This document shows, in pieces, positions 19,446-28,008 of a DNA stretch of 64,000 nucleotides. The DNA is from Streptomyces echinoruber. GTDB taxonomy: Bacteria > Actinomycetota > Actinomycetes > Streptomycetales > Streptomycetaceae. The stretch's first letter is position 1. Every line of letters starts with the position of its first letter. Position numbers and translations under genes: made by a program. Location: positions 62,001 through 126,000 of the forward strand of contig NZ_BMWH01000006.1 in NCBI RefSeq assembly GCF_014651135.1, read 5' to 3'. The notes under the pieces were generated by a model that saw nothing but the letters and a program-made list of their open reading frames with translations, was not told the DNA's origin and ran no database searches.

Positions 19446-19697
19446 TCACTCCGTGCCCCCGGTGCCCCCGGTGGCCTGGGCGTCCTCGACGTCCTCGATC
19501 CGGAAGCCCACCTTCAGGCCGACCTGCCAGTGCGCGATCCGTCCGTCCGCGATCGCGCCCCTGATCTGCGTCACCTCGAACCAGTCCAGGTGGCGCAGGG
19601 TCCGCGAGGCGCGGTCGACGGCGTTGCGGACGGCCGCGTCGACGCCCTCGGGCGAGCTGCCGACGATCTCGGTGACCCGGTAGGTGTGCTCGGACAT
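19446..19697 (-). CDS. Dodecin (flavin-binding dodecamer)
   Basis: This 83-residue protein matches dodecin throughout: RVTEIVGSSPEGVDAAVRNA, RTLRHLDWFEVTQIRG and VGLKVGFRIED. Dodecins form 12-subunit shells that store or buffer flavins; the Trp in HLDWFEV stacks on the isoalloxazine ring. Bacterial versions bind FMN, FAD or CoA. The start has GAGAGGAG at good spacing. A 12-bp palindrome lies 36 bases upstream. Confidence 0.93.
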   Translation of the reverse strand: MSEHTYRVTEIVGSSPEGVDAAVRNAVDRASRTLRHLDWFEVTQIRGAIADGRIAHWQVGLKVGFRIEDVEDAQATGGTGGTE

Positions 19698-19732
19698 GCG
19701 GGTGCTCCTCTCCGCGGGGACCGCTGTGTCAC

Positions 19733-19744
19733 GTCACGCGTGAC
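19733..19744. promoter_or_regulatory. 12-bp perfect palindrome upstream of dodecin
   Basis: GTCACGCGTGAC is self-complementary and lies 36 bases upstream of the dodecin ATG, a position suitable for an operator. The cognate regulator is unknown. Confidence 0.4.
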
Positions 19745-19871
19745 TCCACCGTGCCGCATCCCGCCGCGGCGTGCGAGGCGGACGCGTCCCGGGCCCGCGC
19801 TCCCGGCCCCGGCACGGACCGCCCCGCCGGGCCCCGGTTCGGCCCGTCGCGCCGGCACGACGGGCTCGGCC

Positions 19872-19926
19872 CGTCGCGCTCAGCCCACTGCGCTCAGCCC
19901 GTCGTGCTCAGCCCACCGTGCTCAGC
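19872..19926. repeat. 14-15 bp tandem repeat at the 3' end of egtD
   Basis: Four units built on the core GCTCAGCCC lie at about 19872, 19887, 19901 and 19915. The last units overlap the final codons of egtD. Confidence 0.6.
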
Positions 19927-20882
19927 GACAGCGCGAACCTCCCCTCCGCGTCCGTCCACCAGTGCCGCAGCTCCAGCCCGGCCGCGGCCAGCTCCGCCCG
20001 CACGCCCTCCCGGCGGAACTTCGCGGACACCTCGGTGCGCAGCTCCTCGCCCGCCGCGAAGTCCACGGCGAGGTCCAGGGCGCGGATCTTCACCGTCTGC
20101 GCGCGCCGGGAGCGCAACCGCATCTCGATCCACTCCCGCTCGGCGTCCCAGCGGGCCACGTGGTCGAAGGCGTCCGGGTCGAAGTCGGCGCCCAGCTCCC
20201 GGTTGATCACCGCGAGCACGTTCTTGTCGAACGCGGCCGTCACCCCGGCCGCGTCGTCGTACGCCCGCACCAGCACCCGCTCGTCCTTGACCAGGTCGGT
20301 GCCGAGCAGCAGCGCGTCGCCGGGGGAGAGCAGGGCGCGCAGCCGGGCCAGGAACGCGGCGCGCTCGTCCGGCAGCAGGTTGCCGATCGTGCCGCCGAGG
20401 AACGCCAGCAGCCGCGGGCCCGGCGTCCGCGGCAGCTCCAGACGGCCGGTGAAGTCGGCGACCAGCGCGTGCACGGCCAGGCCCGGCCGCTCGGCGGCGA
20501 GCGCCCGCCCCGCCTGCAGGAGCGCGCTTTCGCTGACGTCGACCGGGACGTAGGTGTCCAGGCCGGTGAGCGCGTCGATCAGGTGCCGTGTCTTCTCGGA
20601 CGACCCGGAGCCCAGTTCGATCAGGGTGCGGGCGCCGGCGGCCGCGGCGATCCCGTCGGCGCGGGCGAGGAGGATCTCCCGCTCGGCGCGCGTCGGGTAG
20701 TACTCGGGCAGCTCGGTGATCCGCTCGAACAGCTCGCTGCCCCGGGCGTCGTAGAACCACTTCGGCGGCAGCGTCTTCGGGGTGGCGGTCAGGCCGTGGC
20801 GGACGTCGGCGCGCAGCGCGGCGCCGCGGGCGTCGGCGGGCAGGGTGCGGGTCAGGCGGAAGCCGCGGGGGGACTGGCTCAC
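19908..20882 (-). CDS. egtD: L-histidine N-alpha-methyltransferase EgtD
   Basis: This 324-residue protein trimethylates histidine to hercynine, the first committed step of ergothioneine synthesis. EgtD features are visible: [31 protein letters not shown], the SAM loop [13 protein letters not shown] and [13 protein letters not shown]. The start GTG 20882 overlaps the egtC stop (GTGA). It is the last gene of egtABCD, read egtA to egtD on the minus strand. Confidence 0.95.
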   Translation of the reverse strand: MSQSPRGFRLTRTLPADARGAALRADVRHGLTATPKTLPPKWFYDARGSELFERITELPEYYPTRAEREILLARADGIAAAAGARTLIELGSGSSEKTRHLIDALTGLDTYVPVDVSESALLQAGRALAAERPGLAVHALVADFTGRLELPRTPGPRLLAFLGGTIGNLLPDERAAFLARLRALLSPGDALLLGTDLVKDERVLVRAYDDAAGVTAAFDKNVLAVINRELGADFDPDAFDHVARWDAEREWIEMRLRSRRAQTVKIRALDLAVDFAAGEELRTEVSAKFRREGVRAELAAAGLELRHWWTDAEGRFALSLSTVG

Positions 20883-21682
20883 GTGCTCGGCTCCTTCGGC
20901 GGTGCGGGGGCGGGTGCTTCGGCCGGATCGCCGTCCGGGTCCTTCAGCGGCGTGAGCAGCACGTCGGTGCGGCTCGCCGCGAGCAGCGTGCGGTCGGGGA
21001 CCTCACGCCAGTGCGGGTCGTCGTCGTACGGTTCGGAGGCCACGACCGTGCCGCGGCCGGGCTCGGCGCGGTACCACAGCGTGTCGCCCCACGCGGTCGC
21101 GGTGATCGTCCCGCCGTCGGTGAGCAGCAGGTTCAGCCGCGACCCGGGCGCCGCGGCGGCGACCTCCAGCACGGTGTCGGCCAGCGCCTGCCCGGGCTCG
21201 TCGCCGGCGCGCAGCCGGGCCAGCACCAGCGCCCACACGAACGCCGAGTCGTTGCGGGCCTCCAGCGACAGCACGTCCTCGGGCGGCAGCGTGCGCACCA
21301 GCGGGGCCAGCGAGCCCGGCCAGCCGCGCACGGCGCCGTTGTGGCTGAACAGCCGGCCCCCGGAGGCGTACGGCGCCGCCGCGGCCTCCGCGTCCGCGCC
21401 CGCCAGCGTCGCGTCCCGCACGGCGGCGAGCAGCGCCCGGGTGCGCACCACCCGGGCGAGGTCGGCGAAGGACTGGTCGGCCCAGATCGGCCCGGCCCGG
21501 CGGTAACGGGCCGGCACCGGGTCGCCCTCGGCGTACCAGCCCACCCCGAACCCGTCGGCGTTGACCGTGCCGTACCGCTGGCGGCGGGGCGCCCACGACT
21601 GGCGGTACAGCGCGTGCGGGGGCTCGACGAGGAACCGGCCGAGCGTCTCCTGCTCGCCCACGTAGGCGACATGACGGCACAT
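20879..21682 (-). CDS. egtC: Gamma-glutamyl hercynylcysteine sulfoxide amidohydrolase EgtC
   Basis: This 267-residue class II glutamine-amidotransferase-like hydrolase begins MCRHVAYVG. Cys2, exposed after Met removal, is the nucleophile. [10 protein letters not shown] and [10 protein letters not shown] are characteristic. It removes glutamate from the sulfoxide intermediate. Its ATG overlaps the egtB stop (ATGA) and its TGA overlaps the egtD GTG. The C-terminal Pro/Ala-rich tail is expendable-looking. Confidence 0.95.
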   Translation of the reverse strand: MCRHVAYVGEQETLGRFLVEPPHALYRQSWAPRRQRYGTVNADGFGVGWYAEGDPVPARYRRAGPIWADQSFADLARVVRTRALLAAVRDATLAGADAEAAAAPYASGGRLFSHNGAVRGWPGSLAPLVRTLPPEDVLSLEARNDSAFVWALVLARLRAGDEPGQALADTVLEVAAAAPGSRLNLLLTDGGTITATAWGDTLWYRAEPGRGTVVASEPYDDDPHWREVPDRTLLAASRTDVLLTPLKDPDGDPAEAPAPAPPKEPST

Positions 21683-23001
21683 CAGGCGTCCTCCGCGGAG
21701 CGCGCGGTGCGGAAACCGGAGAAGATCTGCCGCCGGACCGGATAGTCCCAGTTGCGGAACGTGCCCCGGCAGGCCACCGGGTCCACGGCGAACGAACCAC
21801 CGCGCAGCACCTTGTACTCGGGGCCGAAGAACACCTCCGAGTACTCCCGGTAGGGGAACGCCCGGAACCCGGGGTAGGGCAGGAAGTCGCTCGCCGTCCA
21901 CTCCCACACGTCACCGATCAACTGCCGTACGCCCAGCGGCGACTCGCCCGCCGGGTAGCTGCCGGCGGGGGCCGGGCGCAGGTGGCGCTGGCCGAGGTTG
22001 GCGTGCTCGGGCGCCGGGTCGGCGTCGCCCCACGGGTAGCGCGTCGAGCGGCCGGTGGCCGGGTCGAAGCGGGCCGCCTTCTCCCACTCGGCCTCGGTGG
22101 GCAGCCGGCGCCCGGCCCAGCGGGCGTAGGCGTCGGCCTCGTACCAGCACACGTGCAGCACCGGCTCGTCGGGCGGGACGGCCTCGGTGACGCCGAAGCG
22201 CCGCCGCAGCCACTGCCCGCCGTCGCGGCGCCAGAACAGCGGCGCGCGGATCGCGTGGCGGCGGATGTGCGCCCAGCCCTCCGGCGCCCACCAGCGCGGC
22301 TCGTCGTAGCCGCCGTCGTCGATGAACGCCTGGTACTCGGCGTTGGTCACCGGCGTGGTGTCGATGAGGAACGGCGGCACGTGGCGCCGGTGCGCGGGGC
22401 GCTCGTTGTCCAGCGCCCACGGCTCCTCGCTGGTGCCCATGGTGAACGCGCCGCCGGGCACGAGGACTTCGCGCGGGCCGGTGAACAGCGGCGCCGGCCC
22501 GGGGTCGGGGGCGATGAGGGCCTGCGGCCCCCTGCGGAGCTGATGGGTGATCAGCATGGTCTCGTCGTGCTGCTGCTCGTGCTGCGCGATCATCCCGAAG
22601 GCGAAGCCCGCTTCGGTCAGCCGGGTGCCGTGCAGCGCGGTGCCCTCCAGCACGTCCAGGACCCGGGCGCGCACCTCGGCGGCGTACGCGCGGGCCTGGC
22701 GGGGCGGCAGCAGCGGCAGTGCGGGCCGCTCGGCCCGCGGGTGCTCGAAGGCGTCGTAGAGGCTGTCGATCTCGGGCCGCAGCGCCTCCTGCCCGCCGAC
22801 CGCGCGCAGCAGCCACTGCTCCTCCTGGTTGCCGATGTGGGCGAGGTCCCACACCAGCGGGGACATCAGCGGGGAGTGCTGGGCGGTCAGGTCGGGCTCG
22901 TCGACACAGGTGGTCAGCAGGGTGGTGCGGTCGCGGGCGGCGGTGAGCGCGTCCAGCGCCCGCCCGCGCAACGTCTCGGGGTCCGTCGTCGGGCCGGTCA
23001 T
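21682..23001 (-). CDS. egtB: Hercynine oxygenase (sulfoxide synthase) EgtB
   Basis: This 439-residue non-haem iron enzyme joins hercynine to gamma-glutamylcysteine with oxygen. The N-terminal DinB-like domain provides three iron ligands (His in VWDLAHIGN and the HX3HXE motif in AQHEQQHDE). The C-terminal domain is of the formylglycine-generating/sulfatase-modifying type (VPGGAFTMGTS, RLPTEAEWEKAARF, IGDVWEWTASDF and VLRGGSF). AAGGAG precedes the ATG, which overlaps the egtA stop (ATGA). Confidence 0.95.
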   Translation of the reverse strand: MTGPTTDPETLRGRALDALTAARDRTTLLTTCVDEPDLTAQHSPLMSPLVWDLAHIGNQEEQWLLRAVGGQEALRPEIDSLYDAFEHPRAERPALPLLPPRQARAYAAEVRARVLDVLEGTALHGTRLTEAGFAFGMIAQHEQQHDETMLITHQLRRGPQALIAPDPGPAPLFTGPREVLVPGGAFTMGTSEEPWALDNERPAHRRHVPPFLIDTTPVTNAEYQAFIDDGGYDEPRWWAPEGWAHIRRHAIRAPLFWRRDGGQWLRRRFGVTEAVPPDEPVLHVCWYEADAYARWAGRRLPTEAEWEKAARFDPATGRSTRYPWGDADPAPEHANLGQRHLRPAPAGSYPAGESPLGVRQLIGDVWEWTASDFLPYPGFRAFPYREYSEVFFGPEYKVLRGGSFAVDPVACRGTFRNWDYPVRRQIFSGFRTARSAEDA

Positions 23002-24299
23002 GGGCGAAGCTCCTTCCCGTGCGGGCGGCGGCCGGGGCCGCACAGCCGCTCCAGCAGGTCGTCGGCGGGGCAGCGCCCCGGGCGCACGGAGCGCTCCAGG
23101 TGGGCGGCGACCAGGTCGGTCACCTGGGTGGTGGCGCCGAGCCGGGGCAGCGCCGCGAGGGCCGCGGTGAAGCAGGCGACGGCGACCTCGTGCAGCTCGG
23201 GATCGGCCAGGCCCCGGCGGGCCGCGTCGAGCCACAGCGGGTTGTGCGGGGCGGGCAGCGCCCGCGTGCGCTCGGCCAGGGGCTTCACCGCCCGGTAGGC
23301 GGTCTCGGCGGCCTCCGGATCGTCGAAGAGGGCCGCCGTCACCGCGAGCGGCACGATCCACCCGTCCTCGCCGGGCTGCGCGTCGATCATCCGCAGCTCC
23401 AGGTGGCCGCGCGGCCGGACCGGCGGGAACAGGGTCGTCAGGTGGTAGTCCAGGTCGTCCCTGGTCGGTGGCCGGGGCGAGCGCGTCCGGGTCCACTCCC
23501 GGAAAGTCATGCCGTCCGGCACGTGCCACGGCCCGTGCTCCCGCCGGACGCACATCACCGGCGCGTCCAGCACGTGCCGGGCCCAGGCGTCGCGCGGATC
23601 GGCGTCCAGCGTCGGCCCGCCCGCGCGGCCCGCGCCGATCTGCGTCCAGCGCAACTGCCGCGTGGAGCGCCAGCCGGTGGGTCTCCCCTCCGCCATGGGG
23701 GAGTTGGCGAACGCGGCCACCAGGACCGCGCCCAGCAGGTGGGCCAGCCACCAGCGCCGCCCGTGCCCGAGCGGCCCCGGCTCCTCGTACCCGGCGTCCA
23801 GGCACACCTGCACGGAGGCCGAGGTGCACATCATGGCGCGGCCGGCCGGCCCGGTGCGGTCCAGGCAGCTCTCCATGGCGTCGTAGCGCGGCCGGCGCAG
23901 GAACCGGCGGGGCGGCTGCCAGGGATCGTGGCCGATGCCGGCCAGGACCAGGCCGTCCTCGCGCAGGACGGCGCGGACGGCGGCGAGATCGGCGGAGACC
24001 GTGCCGACGCACTCCGTCAGGGAGGCGGCGGGCGGCGAGCTGAGCTCCAGCTGCCCGCCGGGTTCGACGGTGAGCGCCGATTTCAGCGGTACGGTCCGCA
24101 GGGCGGCGTAGACCGCCTCCAGGCGTCGCGGGGCGACGGGGAGCTGCGGCGCGCGCAGCTCGTGGACGAGCCATTCCAGTTCGACACCGAGGGTGCGCGG
24201 CGGGCCCGTCTTGAAACAGATGCCCCGGACCAGCGCCTCGACCTCGGGTTCGGTGACGGCCGCGCGGAGCTCCGTACAGCCACCCATCGAATCGGACAT
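22998..24299 (-). CDS. egtA: Glutamate-cysteine ligase EgtA
   Basis: This 433-residue ATP-dependent ligase makes gamma-glutamylcysteine for EgtB. GCS2-type segments are visible: GVELEWLVHEL, EPGGQLELSSPP, MCTSASVQVCLD and HLELRMIDAQPGEDG. The ATG at 24299 has AGGAGG eight bases upstream; an in-frame ATG nine codons earlier does not. It is the first gene of egtABCD. No egtE-like PLP lyase gene is adjacent, so the last step is presumably encoded elsewhere. Confidence 0.95.
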   Translation of the reverse strand: MSDSMGGCTELRAAVTEPEVEALVRGICFKTGPPRTLGVELEWLVHELRAPQLPVAPRRLEAVYAALRTVPLKSALTVEPGGQLELSSPPAASLTECVGTVSADLAAVRAVLREDGLVLAGIGHDPWQPPRRFLRRPRYDAMESCLDRTGPAGRAMMCTSASVQVCLDAGYEEPGPLGHGRRWWLAHLLGAVLVAAFANSPMAEGRPTGWRSTRQLRWTQIGAGRAGGPTLDADPRDAWARHVLDAPVMCVRREHGPWHVPDGMTFREWTRTRSPRPPTRDDLDYHLTTLFPPVRPRGHLELRMIDAQPGEDGWIVPLAVTAALFDDPEAAETAYRAVKPLAERTRALPAPHNPLWLDAARRGLADPELHEVAVACFTAALAALPRLGATTQVTDLVAAHLERSVRPGRCPADDLLERLCGPGRRPHGKELRP

Positions 24300-24879
24300 G
24301 TCGGAATCCTCCTGTGGTGCCGGCATGTCACCGGACCGCGGCGCAAGCGCGGCCCGGCGTCACCCGTCCCACCCAAACCCCTCGTGCCGCTGTGCACAAG
24401 GGTGCACACCGGCGCGTTCGGGGCTCGTGAGGTCCGCCTCGCGCGGTGTGCGCCGGCCGGGAGAACCGCCTCGCACCGTGCGACCAGCATCGCTCATACG
24501 GCGGTCACCGGCATCACGGGGCGCGGGGGAGGAGGTGCGGACCGGGCACGCCGCGGGGGCGGCGCGGCCCGCCGGCGGGTCGCCGGGAGGGCGGGGCGGG
24601 TCGCCGGGAGGGCGGGACGGTGAACCCGCGGTCACCCGGACGGCGCCCGGCGCTCCGGGGCGGCACTCCGGGGCGGCACTCCGGGACGGGGGAGGCCCCG
24701 GATCGCCTCCCCGGGGTGGGGCGGGACCGCGGGTGGGGGGAGGTGCGGCGGCTGCCGGAGCGGCCGCCGGCGCCCGGCACGGTCACCCGCACCGGGTGAG
24801 GCCGTCCCGGGCCTGCCGTGCGCACGCTGAGAACAGCACCGAACGGCAGCCGGGCGGAGCGCCCGGCAGGGAGGCTGAC
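24300..24879. other. Divergent region between egtA and PLDc_N/SHOCT gene
   Basis: This 580-base gap contains the 24391-24408 dyad. It also holds two 21-bp tandem copies (24576-24596 and 24597-24617, core GGTCGCCGGGAGGGCGGG) and a second short repeat around 24655-24690 (GGCACTCCGGG). No conserved-looking protein is encoded in any frame. Confidence 0.45.
24391..24408. promoter_or_regulatory. Perfect inverted repeat upstream of egtA
   Basis: TGTGCAC-AAGG-GTGCACA is a perfect 7-4-7 dyad 92 bases upstream of the egtA ATG. It overlaps a weak -35-like sequence on the minus strand, so it is a plausible operator for the ergothioneine operon. Confidence 0.45.
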
Positions 24880-25341
24880 ATGAGCACCGCGACGTACCTC
24901 GCGTACGACTATCCGCTGCTGAGCGCGTTCTGGACCATGCTGGTGTTCTTCCTGTGGATCATGTGGTTCGTCCTGCTCTTCCGGATCGTCATGGACATCT
25001 TCCGTGACGACACCTTGAGCGGCTGGGGCAAGGCCGGCTGGCTGGTGTTCGTCATCCTGCTGCCCTTCCTCGGCGTGCTCGTCTACGTCATCGCCCGGGG
25101 CAGGGACATGGGCCGCCGCGAGATCGCCCAGGCCCGCGCGCAGCAGCAGGCCTTCGACAGCTACGTCCGCGAGACGGCGGGCACCGGGCGGCCCAGCGGC
25201 GCCGATGAACTCGCCAGGCTGTCGGAGATCCGCGCCCGCGGCGACATCTCGGACGAGGAGTTCCAGCGCGCGAAGGAACTGGTCCTCACCGGCTGCGGAC
25301 CGCCGGCCCGGCCCGGCGCCACCACCGCCCAGGACCACTGA
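24880..25341 (+). CDS. Small membrane protein with PLDc_N and SHOCT motifs
   Basis: This 153-residue protein has two membrane segments (LLSAFWTMLVFFLWIMWFVL and GWLVFVILLPFLGVLVYVIA). The spacing between them and the acidic/aromatic sequence match PLDc_N-type membrane domains. The C-terminus has a SHOCT motif (ELARLSEIRARGDISDEEF), a short helical hairpin used for oligomerisation. The ATG at 24880 follows GGGAGG. Similar proteins are common in Streptomyces; the function is unknown. Confidence 0.8.
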   Translation: MSTATYLAYDYPLLSAFWTMLVFFLWIMWFVLLFRIVMDIFRDDTLSGWGKAGWLVFVILLPFLGVLVYVIARGRDMGRREIAQARAQQQAFDSYVRETAGTGRPSGADELARLSEIRARGDISDEEFQRAKELVLTGCGPPARPGATTAQDH

Positions 25342-25352
25342 CCCCCACCCAT

Positions 25353-25395
25353 GGCCCGGAACGGGAAGGAGCCCGCGGCCCGGAACGGGAAGGAG
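25353..25395. repeat. 19-bp direct repeat
   Basis: GGCCCGGAACGGGAAGGAG occurs at 25353-25371 and 25377-25395, just after the SHOCT gene. Confidence 0.6.
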
Positions 25396-25441
25396 TGGAC
25401 GACCGCCGCACCCGGTGCGCGCCGGCGCACCGCGCGCCTGT

Positions 25442-25482
25442 GTGCCGGCCCCCCGCCCGGGTGAGCGGCCGGGGGCCGGCAC
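25442..25482. terminator. Bidirectional hairpin terminator
   Basis: A perfect 12-bp stem (GTGCCGGCCCCC, 25442-25453 with 25471-25482) lies between the convergent SHOCT and mazF-like genes, 8 bases from the mazF stop. Confidence 0.75.
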
Positions 25483-25489
25483 CCGCGCG

Positions 25490-25945
25490 TCAGCTCCAGC
25501 CGTAGCGCTCCCGCAGCCGGTGCACGACCAGGTTGAACCGCATGCGGTCCAGCGCACAGGCCTCGCGCCGCATGCCGTTCTCGTGCACCCGCAGCACACG
25601 GTCCACCGCGACCCAGGAGGCGCGCCCGGTGCGGTCCCAGGGGCCGCTGCCGATGGGGACCCAGTCGCGGTCGCCGTCGTGCCGCTTGCTGGAGAGCTGG
25701 ACGGCGAGCAGGGTGCCGGCGGCCTCGCGGGCGACGACCAGGACCGGGCGGTCCTTGCCGCGGCCGTCGTTCTCCTCGTACGGCACCCAGGTCCACACGA
25801 TCTCCCCGGGGTCGGGGTCGCCGTCGTGGGCGGGCGCGTACTCGGTACGCACCCGGCCGACCTCGCGCGGGTCGGCCTCGGTGGTCGCGAAGGGGCCGCG
25901 GCGGCCGGGGACGTTGTCGTCGGTGATCTCGGTGGAGGCTGTCAC
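25490..25945 (-). CDS. PemK/MazF-family toxin-like protein, solitary
   Basis: This 151-residue protein has the MazF/PemK fold pattern: PGEIVWTWVPYEENDGRGKDR, then PVLVVAREAAGTLLAVQLSS, and a C-terminal VLRVHENGMRR. The family includes sequence-specific endoribonucleases, but the N-terminal extension (about 60 residues) and the lack of an adjacent antitoxin gene are typical of a streptomycete subgroup whose activity is unproven. The start is GTG 25945 with AAGGTG upstream; GTG 25954 is an alternative. Confidence 0.78.
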   Translation of the reverse strand: MTASTEITDDNVPGRRGPFATTEADPREVGRVRTEYAPAHDGDPDPGEIVWTWVPYEENDGRGKDRPVLVVAREAAGTLLAVQLSSKRHDGDRDWVPIGSGPWDRTGRASWVAVDRVLRVHENGMRREACALDRMRFNLVVHRLRERYGWS

Positions 25946-25982
25946 GTCAGGCACCTTAGAGCCTGCGTCCGGACGCGGTGCC

Positions 25983-26016
25983 GCCGGGCGTGCGGTCGGC
26001 CGGCCGCACGCCCGGC
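25983..26016 (-). terminator. Terminator after flotillin-like gene
   Basis: A perfect 13-bp stem (GCCGGGCGTGCGG, 25983-25995 with 26004-26016) with an 8-base loop lies 18 bases beyond the flotillin stop on the minus strand. Confidence 0.8.
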
Positions 26017-26033
26017 GTGCCGTACGGCGGCCG

Positions 26034-27539
26034 TCAGCTCCGGTCCGGGTCGACCGCCACCTGCTGCGCGGCGGGCGCGGCCGCACCGCTGTGCGGTGAA
26101 GTGCCGTTCGGGGCCTGCCCGTTGCCGTCGCCTTTGCCGTTGTCGTTGCCGTTCAGCTGCGCGAGCAGCTGCCGGGCGAGACCGAGACCGGTACCGCCCA
26201 TGGCGAGCGCCTTGGTGAACGTCTCCGCCATGCCGTCGGCGCCGTTGAGCAGCACCATGTGATCGACGCTGCCGAACGCGGACGCGCCCGCCCGGACGAT
26301 CTCCGGCCAGTTCTCGGCGAGTTGCTGGGCGACGACCGCCTCCTGGTTCTCGGCGAGGGCGGCGGCGCGGGCCTTGATGGCCTCCGCCTCGGCGAGCCCC
26401 CGGGCCCGGGCGGCCTCGGCCTCCGCCAGGCCCCGGGCCTGCGCGGCCGCCGCCTCGGCCTCGCCGGTGGCGCGCGTGGCCTGCGCGGTGGCGGCACCGC
26501 GGGACGTGGTCGCCTCGGCCTCGGCGGCCGCGGCCGTCTTCACCCGGGTCGCCTCGGCGGCGGCCGCGAGCTCCGTCTCCCGCGCCTTGGCCTGCGCCGC
26601 GGAGATCCGCGCGTCGCGCTCGGCCTCGGCCAGCGTGCGCTTCTCGTAGGCCCGGGCGTCGGCGGGCTTGCGCACGTCGGCCTGGAGCTGCTGCTCGCGC
26701 CGGTGCGCCTCGAGTTCGGCGACCCGCGTCTCCTGCACGACGACCTCCTGCCGGGCCGCGGCGTCGGCGAGCGGCCCCGCCTGCCGGGCCTTGGCGGCGG
26801 CCTTGTCCCGCTCGGCCTGGTAGCCGGCCTGCAGGATCTCGCTGTCCCGGGTGGCTTCGGCCATCCGGGCGGCCGCCTGCTGCTCGGCCTCGGTGGCGAG
26901 CCGGTTGGCCTCGGCCTGCGCGATGCGCGCGTCGCGCTGCACGGCCGCCGCGTGCGGCATGGCCAGGTTGGCGATGTAACCCGTGGGGTCCTCGATCTCG
27001 TGGATCTGCAGGGAGTCCACGATCAGCCCGAGCTTCTCCATCTCGGTGCCGCAGGCGGCCCGGGTCTGCCCGGTGAGCTTCTCCCGGTCGCGGATCATGT
27101 CCTCGACCGTCAACCCGCCCACGATGGACCGCAGATGGCCGGCGAAGACGTTGTGCACCCGCTCCGCCATCAGCTTCTGCTGGTCGAGGAAGCGGCGGGC
27201 GGCGTTGGCGATCGACACGTAGTCGTCGCCCACCTTGAAGATGACCACGCCCCGCACCTTCAGCGGAATGCCCTGGTGGGTGACGCAGTCCACGCGCAGT
27301 TCGGTCTCGTTCAGGTCGAGCGAGAGCCGGCGCACCGCCTGCACGCCGGGCAGCACCAGCGTGCCGCGCCCGGTGACGATGCGGAACCCCATGCCCTCCT
27401 CCAGGCCCTCGGTGCGGTGCTTGGAACCGGAGATGACGAGCGCCTCGTTGGGCTCGGCGACCCGCCACATGAGCTTGAACAGACCGATCAGAACGAGGAC
27501 GGCGGCGACCGCCGCCCCCGCCACGACGCCGACGACCAT
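26034..27539 (-). CDS. Flotillin-like SPFH-domain membrane protein
   Basis: This protein of about 501 residues has one N-terminal membrane helix (VAGAAVAAVLVLIGLFKLMW), an SPFH/band-7 domain (about residues 25-200, including VDCVTHQGIPLKVRGVVIFK), and a long Ala/Glu/Arg-rich coiled coil (about 220-420) of flotillin type. A Gly/Asn/Gln tail follows. Flotillins organise membrane microdomains. ATG 27539 was chosen over GTG 27545 because GAGGGGG is then nine bases away. It is the third gene of a probable operon with an OB-fold protein and an amidase, although a 241-base gap upstream may hold its own promoter. Confidence 0.88.
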   Translation of the reverse strand: MVVGVVAGAAVAAVLVLIGLFKLMWRVAEPNEALVISGSKHRTEGLEEGMGFRIVTGRGTLVLPGVQAVRRLSLDLNETELRVDCVTHQGIPLKVRGVVIFKVGDDYVSIANAARRFLDQQKLMAERVHNVFAGHLRSIVGGLTVEDMIRDREKLTGQTRAACGTEMEKLGLIVDSLQIHEIEDPTGYIANLAMPHAAAVQRDARIAQAEANRLATEAEQQAAARMAEATRDSEILQAGYQAERDKAAAKARQAGPLADAAARQEVVVQETRVAELEAHRREQQLQADVRKPADARAYEKRTLAEAERDARISAAQAKARETELAAAAEATRVKTAAAAEAEATTSRGAATAQATRATGEAEAAAAQARGLAEAEAARARGLAEAEAIKARAAALAENQEAVVAQQLAENWPEIVRAGASAFGSVDHMVLLNGADGMAETFTKALAMGGTGLGLARQLLAQLNGNDNGKGDGNGQAPNGTSPHSGAAAPAAQQVAVDPDRS

Positions 27540-27723
27540 CGGCACAGTCCCCCTCTGCCTGGTGCCCTTTCGGCACCGAACGAGGGGAGTGTGCTCCTGC
27601 CCGCGCCCCCGGTACAGCGTTCCGCGGATCTTTGTCGCACTCTTGGCACGAACGGTGCCGATCCGCGACGAAGCCGCCCCGCCCGCGAGACCGAACAGGG
27701 GGAGGACGAAGAAGGCGGAGAGC

Positions 27724-27768
27724 GCGAAGAGAGCGCGGAAGAGAGCGTGAAGAGAGCGTGAAGAGAGC
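27724..27768. repeat. 11-12 bp tandem repeat before flotillin-like gene
   Basis: Four copies of GTGAAGAGAGC-like units (27724, 27735, 27747 and 27758) lie between the OB-fold gene and the flotillin-like gene, purine-rich on the plus strand. Confidence 0.7.
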
Positions 27769-27780
27769 GGAGAAGCCGCC

Positions 27781-27999
27781 TCAACTGCCGTAGACCGCCG
27801 ACACGTACACCGTGCGCGGCGGCAGGTACTCCACGACCGTCACCACCGTGCCCGGCTCGATGCGCTCCCCGCCGGCGGCCGGGTAGGCCAGGAAGTGCTC
27901 CGCCCCGCCCCGGACCTGGACGATCACCTCACCGACCAGTCCCGGTCCGACCGTCCCCGTGACCCGCCCCAGCAGCCCGACCATCGACGCGTCGCCCAT
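27781..27999 (-). CDS. Small OB-fold protein, NfeD C-terminal-domain-like
   Basis: This 72-residue soluble protein (LGRVTGTVGPGLVGEVIV, HFLAYPAAGGERIEPGTVVT, VVEYLPPRTVYVSAVY) has the length and beta-rich pattern of the C-terminal OB fold of NfeD. NfeD proteins are genetic partners of flotillins, and this gene is directly upstream of one. That context supports the assignment, but no membrane anchor is present. It starts nine bases after the amidase stop. Confidence 0.65.
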   Translation of the reverse strand: MGDASMVGLLGRVTGTVGPGLVGEVIVQVRGGAEHFLAYPAAGGERIEPGTVVTVVEYLPPRTVYVSAVYGS

Positions 28000-28008
28000 G
28001 CGCCCAGC

